Shown here in pieces: positions 52,316-60,352 of a stretch of DNA of 64,000 nt. The notes beneath the pieces are model-generated. The model did not search any database. It was not told the origin of the DNA and was given only the letters and a program-made list of their open reading frames with translations. The DNA comes from an uncultured Clostridium sp. (GTDB lineage: Bacteria > Bacillota > Clostridia > Lachnospirales > Lachnospiraceae): contig USJW01000002.1 in assembly GCA_900555045.1 (NCBI GenBank), forward strand, positions 32,274 to 96,273, written 5' to 3'. The position numbers were made by a program, and so were the translations under genes. The first letter of the stretch is position 1, and each line of letters begins with the position of its first letter.

Positions 52316-53776
52316 CTACTGTCCGTCTTCCTGTTTTAAACCGTTATTTTGTATCACCTTCTGATACCAGTAAAAGCTGTCCTTTTTATAGCGGTTTAAG
52401 GTACCTCCTTCCGCCTCGTCCCTGTCCACATAAACGAATCCGTAGCGCTTCTGATAGCCGTTGAGCCAGCTTAAAAGATCTGTAAAAGACCATGTGCAGT
52501 ATGCCAAAACTTCACAGCCTTCTGTGATTGCCTCCTCCAGAGCCCGGATATGCTCCCTCAGATAATGAATGCGGTAGTCATCGTGAATTTCGTTCGTTTC
52601 CGTCTTCTGATCAAAGGCGCCCAATCCATTCTCGGATATGATAATCGGCAGTGCATATCTGCTTGTAATCTCACGGCAGCAAAACCTAAGTCCGTCCGGG
52701 TCTATGCTCCAGTCCCAGTCTGTGGTCTTCAGATACGGGTTTGCCGGATTCCGGTAGATTCCCGGAATCCCGGTTTCCTGTGCGGATCCCTTCACGCCGG
52801 TGGTGTTCATCGCCCCGTATGGGGTCACCCCGTCCATGGGATTATAAGCACAGACACAGCTCTGGTAATAGTTCACCCCCATAAATGTGATCTCCTTTGC
52901 CGCCTGTTTCAGAATTTCGGAGTCTTCTTCCCCCATCACGGGTGCGACGCCCTTCATCTTCAGATAGGCCATCGCCGCTTTCGGGTATCTTCCGTACGCA
53001 TAGACATCCATCCACCAGTAATTTTTCAGATCATCGTAATTACATTTTGCCATTGCATTCTCCGGCTTACAGTCCAGCGCGTAAGATGGAGTGTAGGCAA
53101 AGCTGGCGCCGATCTGTCCGGTGCCTCCCATTTCACGGTATGCAAGCACTGCTTTCGCATGCGCCATAAATGCGTGATGATTCACCTGATAAAAGGTTTT
53201 CTGGTCGTCGAATTTTCCCGGCGGATGCTGTGCGGTCAGCCAGCCGAGAGAAGTGAATATATTCTGTTCATTCATGGTGATCCAGTAGTTTACCTTGTCT
53301 CCAAAATACCGGAATAGGGTTTTGGCATAGTTCACATAGTCCTCAATAATCTGCGGGCTTTCCCAGCCTCCATAGGTGTCCACCAGGGCCTGCGGCAGAT
53401 CCCAATGATAAATCGTTACCATCGGTTCAATCCCGTATTTTCGGCACTCCTCAATGATGTTCCGGTAAAACGCGATTCCTTCCTCGTTGACTTCCCCCGT
53501 CCCGTTGGGATAGATTCTGGCCCACGCAATCGAAAATCGGTAGGTCCTAAGTCCCATCTCGGCCATCAGGGCAATATCCTCTTTGTAGCGGTGATAGTGA
53601 TCGACTGCCACATCACCCGTTGTCGCCTGATAGGTCTTCCCCGGAATCCGGACAAACGTATCCCAGTTGGTCATCCCCTTTCCTCCGTCCCTGTATCCGC
53701 CTTCAATCTGATAGGCTGCCGAAGCACTTCCCCAAAGGAACTGTCTCGGAAAGCCTGCTGTCTTCATCTGCTCCAT
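52316..53776 (-). CDS. 6-phospho-beta-glucosidase, glycoside hydrolase family 1
   Basis: Cleaves phosphorylated beta-glucosides delivered by the PTS. The 486-residue TIM barrel has FLWGSASAAYQIEGGYRDGG, the acid/base Glu170 in WITMNEQN, the nucleophile Glu382 in IIISENGLG, and the C-terminal RYKKDSFYWYQKV, which fits the phosphate-binding loop of 6-phospho enzymes. GGGAGG lies 8 nt before the ATG. It is last of the leftward licT-PTS-GH1 operon, 15 nt after the PTS gene. Confidence 0.95.
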   Translation of the reverse strand: MEQMKTAGFPRQFLWGSASAAYQIEGGYRDGGKGMTNWDTFVRIPGKTYQATTGDVAVDHYHRYKEDIALMAEMGLRTYRFSIAWARIYPNGTGEVNEEGIAFYRNIIEECRKYGIEPMVTIYHWDLPQALVDTYGGWESPQIIEDYVNYAKTLFRYFGDKVNYWITMNEQNIFTSLGWLTAQHPPGKFDDQKTFYQVNHHAFMAHAKAVLAYREMGGTGQIGASFAYTPSYALDCKPENAMAKCNYDDLKNYWWMDVYAYGRYPKAAMAYLKMKGVAPVMGEEDSEILKQAAKEITFMGVNYYQSCVCAYNPMDGVTPYGAMNTTGVKGSAQETGIPGIYRNPANPYLKTTDWDWSIDPDGLRFCCREITSRYALPIIISENGLGAFDQKTETNEIHDDYRIHYLREHIRALEEAITEGCEVLAYCTWSFTDLLSWLNGYQKRYGFVYVDRDEAEGGTLNRYKKDSFYWYQKVIQNNGLKQEDGQ

Positions 53777-53791
53777 TTGTCTGCCTCCCGT

Positions 53792-55687
53792 TTATCTAAT
53801 CTGCAGAAGCGGTTTCATTGCGGTTATGTGCTCCCCGGAAACTGCCTTTATTTTTGCATACTTCTCAGAATTCGCTACGATAACCGGAGTCGTAATCTCA
53901 TATCCGGCATCCAAAATCTCCTGTCTTTCAAATTCAATCAGCACATCTCCCTTTTGAATCACATCACCTGCTTTCTTCTGCGGATGGAAATATTGCCCTT
54001 TTAAATTCACTGTGTCAATTCCCACATGAATCAAAAGCTCCACACCGTCGTCACTGACCAGCCCAACTGCATGACCGGTATCAAACATTGCCTCCACTTT
54101 TCCGTCAAAGGGCGCATAAACGACTCCTGTTTCCGGCACAACCGCGATTCCCTTTCCGAGAATTTCCTGCGCAAAGGTGGCATCGTTCACCTCTCCTAAT
54201 GGGATACACGCTCCGTTTAACGGACTTGCAATTGTAATCTGCAGATCCTCCGGCAGCAGCACGGTCTCCTGTTCTTCTACCATCAGATCCAGATCATTCT
54301 CTTCCTCATCCACCACATCCTCAAACCCGAGAATCATGGTTATCACAAAGGTAGCAGCCACAGTGACTAAAATGGTCAGTGCCGCAATCAACAGACTGGA
54401 GGGCTTCCCTTCCTCCACATACTGTACGATGGTGACAATCGCCGGGGTGGCGATTCCATAACATTTCATCTGGAAAAAACCACCAAATAAGCCTCCGATT
54501 GTGCCTCCGATGCAGGCCCCTAAAAGTGGCCGCTTCAATCTCACTGTAACGCCGTAGAGTGCGGGCTCTGTGATTCCGGCAAAAAGCGCGGAGAATGCGG
54601 AGGATCCTGCAATCTGCTTGAAATCCTTATTTTTACTCTTGATAGAAACTGCGAGGGAAGCGGCTCCCTGGGCCATGTTGGAACAGAGTTCTCCGATACA
54701 GATGAAATTTTCAAATCCGGTTGTCGCAATCATGCCAAGCTTAATCGGTGTAAATGCGTGATGCATTCCGGCCATAACCACAAAGGGATAAACGCCTGCA
54801 ACCAATCCGATTGCAATAAAACCGAGCTTATCGTGAATGGCGTATACGATCGTGGATAAGCCGTTGCCCAGAATCGCCCCCAGCGGTCCAAGGACAATCA
54901 GAGCAATCGGCGCTTCAAACAGTACCACCAGCATGGGCTTCAAAAAGTTTTTCGTTACCACCGGCGTGATCCTGTCCACCAGTTTTTCCACGTACTTTAG
55001 GGACCACACAGCCAGAATAATCGGAATAACCGAGTAAGAATAGGATGCATATGCAACCGGAATAAAATTCAGAAACCGCACCGTTTCTCCAGCTTCCTTA
55101 GCGCCGCTCATCAGGCTGATGAAATTCGGATGCAGCATGATGAGTGCAATACTCGCCGCATAGTACATATTGGTGCCAAATTTCTTAGAAGCTGATATTG
55201 CAATCAATACCGGCATGAAGAAAAAGGCTCCGTCACCCATCACACTTAAGAGCTGATAGGTGTACCCTTCTGTACCCAGCACTCCAATCATCGGAAGCAG
55301 CGTCAGCAGCACCTTGATCATTGCGGCGCCGATGATTGCCGGAATGACCGGGGCCATAATGCCGGAAATAGTGTCCATCAGCACGGAAAACAGATTCTGC
55401 TTTTCTTTCTTTGCCTCCGCTTTTTTCGGGGCCTCATTTGAGAAATTGCCCAGCTTATTCAGCTCTGCAAACACATTCCCCACATCATTGCCGATGATAA
55501 TCTGATACTGTCCGGCCTTTTTCATAATTCCCATGACGCCCTTCGTCCTCTTGACCGCCTCGTCATCCACAATGGACTCATCCTTCAGAACAAAACGAAG
55601 TCTTGTCATACAATGCACCAGGCTCACCACATTCTCTTTTCCTCCCACGCGCTGCAGGATTTTTTTTGCTACGCTCTCATAATCCAT
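53792..55687 (-). CDS. PTS beta-glucoside transporter IIBCA
   Basis: A 631-residue fusion in the order IIB-IIC-IIA. IIB has Cys26 in VHCMTRLRF. IIC (about 100-455) holds the hydrophobic helices. IIA (about 480-631) has GVELLIHVGIDTVNLKG with His554. It imports and 6-phosphorylates beta-glucosides such as cellobiose, salicin or arbutin. GAGGTGAAAAGAC precedes the ATG. A RAT site plus terminator just upstream put it under LicT antitermination. Confidence 0.96.
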   Translation of the reverse strand: MDYESVAKKILQRVGGKENVVSLVHCMTRLRFVLKDESIVDDEAVKRTKGVMGIMKKAGQYQIIIGNDVGNVFAELNKLGNFSNEAPKKAEAKKEKQNLFSVLMDTISGIMAPVIPAIIGAAMIKVLLTLLPMIGVLGTEGYTYQLLSVMGDGAFFFMPVLIAISASKKFGTNMYYAASIALIMLHPNFISLMSGAKEAGETVRFLNFIPVAYASYSYSVIPIILAVWSLKYVEKLVDRITPVVTKNFLKPMLVVLFEAPIALIVLGPLGAILGNGLSTIVYAIHDKLGFIAIGLVAGVYPFVVMAGMHHAFTPIKLGMIATTGFENFICIGELCSNMAQGAASLAVSIKSKNKDFKQIAGSSAFSALFAGITEPALYGVTVRLKRPLLGACIGGTIGGLFGGFFQMKCYGIATPAIVTIVQYVEEGKPSSLLIAALTILVTVAATFVITMILGFEDVVDEEENDLDLMVEEQETVLLPEDLQITIASPLNGACIPLGEVNDATFAQEILGKGIAVVPETGVVYAPFDGKVEAMFDTGHAVGLVSDDGVELLIHVGIDTVNLKGQYFHPQKKAGDVIQKGDVLIEFERQEILDAGYEITTPVIVANSEKYAKIKAVSGEHITAMKPLLQIR

Positions 55688-55733
55688 GTCTTTTCACCTC
55701 ATTTTTCATACTTACTTTTGTGCTTCCTGTATA

Positions 55734-55803
55734 TAAAAAGACCCGACCTCACAGCACCCACAAGACCGTTTCACAATCTTGTAAATCCCTTGAGATCAGG
55801 TCT
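55734..55803 (-). terminator. Conditional terminator upstream of the beta-glucoside PTS gene
   Basis: Minus-strand AGACCTGATCTCA pairs with TGAGGTCGGGTCT (two G-U pairs) and is followed by TTTTTATA. An inner ACAAGA/TCTTGT hairpin is also present. Its first 5 nt are shared with the RAT site. Confidence 0.88.
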
Positions 55804-55827
55804 TGCTTAACTGAATAATAACAAACC
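55799..55827 (-). promoter_or_regulatory. RAT (ribonucleic antiterminator) site 1
   Basis: Minus strand GGTTTGTTATTATTCAG followed by TTAAGCAAGACC, matching the BglG/LicT RAT form (GGATTGTTACTG-N-GCAGGCAAAACC). Bound, dephosphorylated-PRD1 LicT would hold this hairpin and stop the overlapping terminator. Confidence 0.85.
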
Positions 55828-55834
55828 TGGCTGT

Positions 55835-56680
55835 TTATTCTGTTTGCTCCTGTTCATCAAGAATTCTCTTGATATGAATCAGAAGATAGAGTTGTTCATC
55901 GATGCTCAATCTGTGCCCGAACCGTTTCTCAATATACTGTCCCACTTTTATGACACCGGAATATGCCCTGCGGTTCTGCGCCACCATAACCTTGTATATT
56001 TCCTGCATACTGTCCTGATAAGAGCTCTGATCCAGCACTCTCATCGCAAAGAATTTTAAATGCGTCAGAAAGCGCTGATAGGAAAAGGAATCTTCCCGAA
56101 ATTCAATCTTAAGATGAAGCTTGAGGATTTGTAGAATCGAGTTCAGCATTTCTGTGATCTGCTCAACATTACAATCCTGGCCCGACTCAAATTCCGCGGA
56201 TACAATGTGCATGGCGACAAAGGCCGCCTCATCCTCTCCCAGATCCACTCCGGACTTCTCACGGATCCACTCTATGGCACTGCATCCCACCTTGTATTCT
56301 TTCGGATAGAATTTCTTTATCTCCAGCTTCATCATATTCTTCAAATGAATGCCCGCATGATGCCGCTCCAATGCCGAATTAATGTGGTCTGTCAGTGTAA
56401 TATAAAGCGCGTCTCTGATTTGCAGGTTTTCCGCTCTCGCAGCTTCCACGACTCTTCCTGCAATCTCCAGATACTGTTCGGATATCTCTTGTACCACCTC
56501 CTGAAGCCGGTGGCTATCTTCTGAATTTTGAAGGTAATAGGTTTTATCGACGAGCGATAGATCCAGGTTTTCACCTTTTCTCTTTTTAAATCCGATTCCG
56601 GCCCCGGTTGCAATCACTTCTCTGCCTTTCTGATCCACAGTCACAACCGCATTTGTATTCAGAACTCTGACTATCTTCAC
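55835..56680 (-). CDS. licT: LicT/BglG family transcription antiterminator
   Basis: A 281-residue antiterminator. The RNA-binding CAT domain is at 1-55 (MKIVRVLNTNAVVTVDQKGR), with PRD1 about 65-170 and PRD2 about 175-281. The regulatory histidines fall at 99, 158, 207 and 269, almost exactly as in Bacillus LicT (100, 159, 207, 269). The GTG at 56680 follows AGGGGTGG. A longer frame to 56788 runs through the leader terminator and is not used. It controls its own leader and that of the PTS gene downstream. Confidence 0.95.
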   Translation of the reverse strand: MKIVRVLNTNAVVTVDQKGREVIATGAGIGFKKRKGENLDLSLVDKTYYLQNSEDSHRLQEVVQEISEQYLEIAGRVVEAARAENLQIRDALYITLTDHINSALERHHAGIHLKNMMKLEIKKFYPKEYKVGCSAIEWIREKSGVDLGEDEAAFVAMHIVSAEFESGQDCNVEQITEMLNSILQILKLHLKIEFREDSFSYQRFLTHLKFFAMRVLDQSSYQDSMQEIYKVMVAQNRRAYSGVIKVGQYIEKRFGHRLSIDEQLYLLIHIKRILDEQEQTE

Positions 56681-56699
56681 TTTACCACCCCTGTAGTAA

Positions 56700-56743
56700 T
56701 AAAAAAACTGCCTATAATACATAAACGTTGTATTATAAACAGT
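56700..56743 (-). terminator. Conditional terminator upstream of licT
   Basis: Minus-strand ACTGTTTATAATAC pairs with GTATTATAGGCAGT and is followed by TTTTTTT. It overlaps the second RAT site by 3 nt. Confidence 0.88.
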
Positions 56744-56771
56744 CTTGCTTACCCTCACGTAATAACAAACT
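56741..56771 (-). promoter_or_regulatory. RAT site 2, licT leader
   Basis: Minus strand AGTTTGTTATTACG ... GGTAAGCAAGACT, sharing GTTTGTTATTA and TAAGCAAGAC with RAT 1. It implies autoregulation of licT. Confidence 0.83.
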
Positions 56772-56816
56772 TGTTCTACGGTTCTCATGTTAACATCAAT
56801 GAGTCTGTTTGTCCAG

Positions 56817-56846
56817 ATTATATTTTATTTTCATCATATCTGACAA
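56817..56846 (-). promoter_or_regulatory. licT promoter
   Basis: Minus strand TTGTCA (56841-56846), 18-bp spacer, TATAAT (56817-56822). Confidence 0.72.
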
Positions 56847-56897
56847 TTCTATTTTGTATTTTTGTGCAAAATACTTAAAAGCCGTTTGGGTTATTGA

Positions 56898-57220
56898 AAA
56901 TGTACCTGGAAAGGCGGAAAAATCAGCTGGGATAGTACAGAATTAGAGGACGAACCGGGATGGATGCGTCTGCGCTTTGTCCTTTCGGATAACGGGTTCG
57001 GCATGTCGCCAGAATTCCTGCCCCGCCTCTTTGAGGCCTTTGAGCAGGGAAACAGGCCGTTGAGAAATTCCAGGAGCATGAGCCGGGATATTACCGCGCC
57101 ATCCTCATGGACATCCAGATGCCTGTGAGGAACGGGTATGACGCGACGCGCGCGATTTGACGTCTGCCGAGAGAGGACGCCTCTGCCATACCGATTGTCG
57201 CCATGACGGTCGATGTATTT
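56898..57220 (+). pseudogene. Remnant of a second hybrid histidine kinase gene
   Basis: Nearly the same DNA as the kinase at 48.35 kb. 56911-57050 matches about 50158-50300 (ATPase domain end), then jumps to about 50617-50790 (receiver domain). The join lies at GGAAACAGG, where the two source sites share AAACAGG, so the middle 310 bp or so were lost at a microhomology. A receiver codon is changed to TGA (GCGCGATTTGACGTCTGCC). No start or promoter. A repeat-family hairpin (copy 3) follows. Confidence 0.93.
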
Positions 57221-57225
57221 GAGAG

Positions 57226-57267
57226 AATCGCCCGAAAGCCTTGATTCTGCAAGGCTTTCGGGCGATT
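57226..57267. terminator. Hairpin after the kinase remnant (repeat copy 3)
   Basis: AATCGCCCGAAAGCCTT pairs with AAGGCTTTCGGGCGATT. The 30-nt core (57232-57261) matches the tRNA terminator core at 24 of 30 places. It lies 64 nt past the convergent isomerase gene stop and may also end that operon. Confidence 0.8.
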
Positions 57268-57331
57268 TTGCATTTCGCAAAGAAGTACCAGCATGAGCCG
57301 GAGGGATGTTTGAAAGAAACGAGAGAAGGAT

Positions 57332-58159
57332 TTAGCTGATATCATTCATAAGTCTGCTAAAATCGCAGAGCATATCCGGTATCTCAAACCCGTCGCCCCG
57401 AATCTCCTGGCGCCAGGCGCTTTCCCATTCCAGCGAAAAGTAACCCTGATACCCTGCCTCCAAAACTAAATTTACAATATCCCGGATTGGCACGATTCCA
57501 GCACCGATTTTTGTGTATTTCCAGCTGCTTCTGTCCGGGTCCTCCCAAGGAAGGCCATCTTTTATATGGATGTGAACCAAATCCTTATTCATATACCGCA
57601 GCGTTTCCTCGGGCGGTTCTCCGGCCTCTAAGGGGTGCATAATATCCCAGAGAGAGTGAATGTGCCGGAACGGGTATTGATTTAACAGTTCACGCTGAGA
57701 TTTACCGGTGGCAAATTCGTCATGTGTCTCGATCCAGATTTGTGTCCCATATTTTTCAAGAATCACATCGGCCGCTCTCAGCCACCGCACCAGACCCTCA
57801 TAATCAATAGGGGGAACCACATCGGAGCGCTTTTTATGCTTATTTCCAAGCATCACCCGCAGGCCCCTGCAGTGTAGAATGTTGGCAATTTGAGAACATC
57901 GCTCTAATTCCCGGAGACCTTCCTCCGTATAGCCGATCATTCTTATGCTGGTTCCAAGGTCCGAGACAGCCAGGCCATGTGCGGATAATTTTTCATAAAT
58001 TTTTTCATACGTGCTGTCCGGCAATTCCAGCTTTGACCAGGAGTGAAATCCCATGCGAATTTCCATTGCGTCTATTCCGCAGGTTTCGCATGCATGGATG
58101 GCATCCTCAAGCTCCCAATCCTGAAATGCTAATGTACTGACTGACAGCTTATTTTTCAT
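57332..58159 (-). CDS. Sugar phosphate isomerase/epimerase (TIM barrel, AP endonuclease 2-like)
   Basis: A 275-residue xylose-isomerase-like TIM barrel. It has VSTLAFQDWELEDAIHACE, GIDAMEIRMG, WIETHDEFATG, SLWDIMHP, VHIHIKDG and the closing FSLEWESAW, whose Glu, Asp and His residues form the metal site. It probably isomerises or epimerises a keto-sugar or uronate intermediate. The ATG at 58159 follows GAGGAGG. It is the last gene of the operon, and its start lies 14 nt past the dehydrogenase stop. Confidence 0.85.
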   Translation of the reverse strand: MKNKLSVSTLAFQDWELEDAIHACETCGIDAMEIRMGFHSWSKLELPDSTYEKIYEKLSAHGLAVSDLGTSIRMIGYTEEGLRELERCSQIANILHCRGLRVMLGNKHKKRSDVVPPIDYEGLVRWLRAADVILEKYGTQIWIETHDEFATGKSQRELLNQYPFRHIHSLWDIMHPLEAGEPPEETLRYMNKDLVHIHIKDGLPWEDPDRSSWKYTKIGAGIVPIRDIVNLVLEAGYQGYFSLEWESAWRQEIRGDGFEIPDMLCDFSRLMNDIS

Positions 58160-58173
58160 AACACGCGGCCTCC

Positions 58174-59178
58174 TCACTGTGCAGCTGTCATGCGAATCGC
58201 ATACTCGTAGGGAATTTCATCTTCATAGGGCTGCCCTGCTAAAATTGCCTTGATATCCTGCGCCAGCTTAAGGGTCACCTTTTCGCGCATATCAAAGGTT
58301 GGGCCGGCCATATGTGGAAACAGCAGGACGTGGGGCATCGCCCGCAGCTCACTGTTCGCGGGCAGCGGCTCCTGGTGGTATACATCCAGCACAGCGCCAA
58401 AACGCCCTGTTCGAAGCTCCCGCATCATATCTTCCTCCACCACAATTCCAGCCCGGGCGGTATTTACAAACAGAGCGCCCGGTTTGATCCGCCGCATCAA
58501 ATCTCCGGTAATGCTTCCGCGATTCTCGTCATTTAGCGCCCCGTGCAGGGAGATGACATCGCAGGTTTCAAACACCTCTTCAGTGCTCGCGATCCGCACA
58601 CCCAGCTCCTTTGCCTCCTGCGCTGTAATGTATTTCGACGCCACCAGGATGTCCGCGTCAAACCATTTTAGCAGTTTAATATAATATTTCGCGATGGCAC
58701 CGTATCCGACAATGCCGATTTTCTTTTGAATCAAGCCGGAATTTTTTCCTGGAACACGCCGCCAGTTCCCGCTTTTCATGGAGCATACATCCTCATACAT
58801 CTTTCGAAGCGCCATGAGCGTGTATACCAGCGTCCCTTCCGCCACGCTCTTCGCATAGATGTCGTTTCCGCTGAGCACAACCACCCCCCGGTCATATTCT
58901 TCCTTGCAGATCATGGTGGCCATGGTTCCACCGGTATGTGCATGGATTTTCAGGCGGTTGGCGGCTTTCATGACATCCTCGTCGATTCTTGGCGTCTTCC
59001 AGCCTGTTATCAATATGTCCACATCCTTCACGTGTTCAATCAACTCTTCTTTTGTGTAGGCCTGGCGTCCCATGGCGTTATATTCAACTTCCCCCAGCTC
59101 TTCTAACGCTGCCTTTGCCTTTGGGGTAAAGAAACTGTCCTGTACTTCCCCAGCGCCTACTGTAACCAAAATTTTCAT
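58174..59178 (-). CDS. D-isomer-specific 2-hydroxyacid dehydrogenase
   Basis: A 334-residue NAD(P)-dependent enzyme of the D-glycerate/phosphoglycerate dehydrogenase family. It has the NAD fold IGIVGYGAIAKYYIKLLKWF, the substrate Arg in LFVNTARAGIVVEE, and the His of HVLLFPHMAGPT. It may reduce a keto-acid made from the uronate. The ATG at 59178 follows AAGGAG. It is 23 nt beyond the GH88-type gene in the same operon. Confidence 0.9.
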   Translation of the reverse strand: MKILVTVGAGEVQDSFFTPKAKAALEELGEVEYNAMGRQAYTKEELIEHVKDVDILITGWKTPRIDEDVMKAANRLKIHAHTGGTMATMICKEEYDRGVVVLSGNDIYAKSVAEGTLVYTLMALRKMYEDVCSMKSGNWRRVPGKNSGLIQKKIGIVGYGAIAKYYIKLLKWFDADILVASKYITAQEAKELGVRIASTEEVFETCDVISLHGALNDENRGSITGDLMRRIKPGALFVNTARAGIVVEEDMMRELRTGRFGAVLDVYHQEPLPANSELRAMPHVLLFPHMAGPTFDMREKVTLKLAQDIKAILAGQPYEDEIPYEYAIRMTAAQ

Positions 59179-59201
59179 AGCCTGTTCTCCTTCAAACCTT
59201 A

Positions 59202-60332
59202 TCACCAAATGTGGAACTGATTTCCATTTAACTTGCTGATTGCCTCAATAAAGTAATAGTCACCGTAGATAATGGGGATGTGTCTTCCCTCTTCCCCGTG
59301 ATAGCGCTCGGTTCCCATCTGCAGAATGCTGTCCTCGTCCACGTTCCAATTGCAGAATTTTTCTTCCATCGCCATCAGTATTTTTCCAGCCGCCGTCTCA
59401 TACATCCTGCGCTCTTCCTCGGTTACATTGCGTGAGAGCTCAATCAGTCCGCTTGCAGCGATTGCGCCTGCAGTGGAATCATAAATAACGGGTGTTTCCG
59501 GACTTCTAAAGTCACAGAGCGGCAACCAGTCCGTGCTGCTGACATTGCTGATAAAATAATTGGCGATCGACTTTGCCGCGTCTAAATAACGGCTGTCTTT
59601 GGTGTATTCGTAGCTGATCGTAAAGCCATAGAGGCCCCAGGCCTGTCCTCTGCTCCAGGAGGAACCTTTCGCATAGCCCTGTCCGCCGCGGTCATCCAGC
59701 TCCTCGCCTGTCTCGGGATCATAAACTACAATGTGCTTACAGCTGCCATCCCCGCGCAGATGATGTTCCAGTGTTTTATTCGCATGCCGTTTTGCGACGT
59801 AGGAGAAACGAGGATCTTCTGCCTCAGAGGAGGCCCAGTACAGAAGTGAGAGGTTCATCATACAATCAATGATTGCCCAGCCAATGTTGTGTTCATTGTT
59901 TCTCTCGTTCCAGGCCCGGATATATCCGCCCTCCACGTTATAGCGCCCCATCAGCAGGTTGGCGGCCAGCAATGTCCGGATGCGTGATTCGCTGTTGCCG
60001 GTCAAACGGTAATTGAGTCCGCTGGATATGTGCCACATGAATCCCACATCGTGGTGGAGTCCGTAGAATTCGCAGAACGCACGATCCAACGTGCGCTCTG
60101 CCCTCTCGGCAACTTCCCGGTAGATGGGGTCTTTGGTATCCATATACATCAGCCATAGCATTCCCGGCCAGAACCCGTTGGTCCATTTACAGATATTGCC
60201 CCGGTAATCGTTATATGCTCCATCAATGCTTGTATATGGGATGTTCTCCTGGTTTCGCAAAACGGTTGCTTTCATTTTGCGCTCTATTTTTTCTGCGGTC
60301 TGTTCCGCAAAGAATTTTAACCGCTCATCCAT
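59202..60332 (-). CDS. GH88/GH105-type unsaturated glucuronyl/galacturonyl hydrolase
   Basis: A 376-residue (alpha/alpha)6-barrel enzyme. It has WTNGFWPGMLWLMY, the conserved Asp in HHDVGFMW near residue 90, a second acid region (NIGWAIIDCMMNL), and SSWSRGQAWGLYGF. Such enzymes remove the 4,5-unsaturated uronic acid left at the end of oligosaccharides by polysaccharide lyases, by vinyl-ether hydration. No signal peptide is present, so it acts on imported oligosaccharide. GH88 and GH105 cannot be separated by eye. The ATG at 60332 follows GGCAGGAAC. Confidence 0.88.
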   Translation of the reverse strand: MDERLKFFAEQTAEKIERKMKATVLRNQENIPYTSIDGAYNDYRGNICKWTNGFWPGMLWLMYMDTKDPIYREVAERAERTLDRAFCEFYGLHHDVGFMWHISSGLNYRLTGNSESRIRTLLAANLLMGRYNVEGGYIRAWNERNNEHNIGWAIIDCMMNLSLLYWASSEAEDPRFSYVAKRHANKTLEHHLRGDGSCKHIVVYDPETGEELDDRGGQGYAKGSSWSRGQAWGLYGFTISYEYTKDSRYLDAAKSIANYFISNVSSTDWLPLCDFRSPETPVIYDSTAGAIAASGLIELSRNVTEEERRMYETAAGKILMAMEEKFCNWNVDEDSILQMGTERYHGEEGRHIPIIYGDYYFIEAISKLNGNQFHIW

Positions 60333-60352
60333 CGTATAGTTCCTGCCTTTCA

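Noticed and set aside
56681..56788. Longer LicT protein starting at 56788
   Set aside because: The extra frame crosses RAT 2 and its terminator, and the GTG at 56680 begins the conserved RNA-binding domain after AGGGGTGG.
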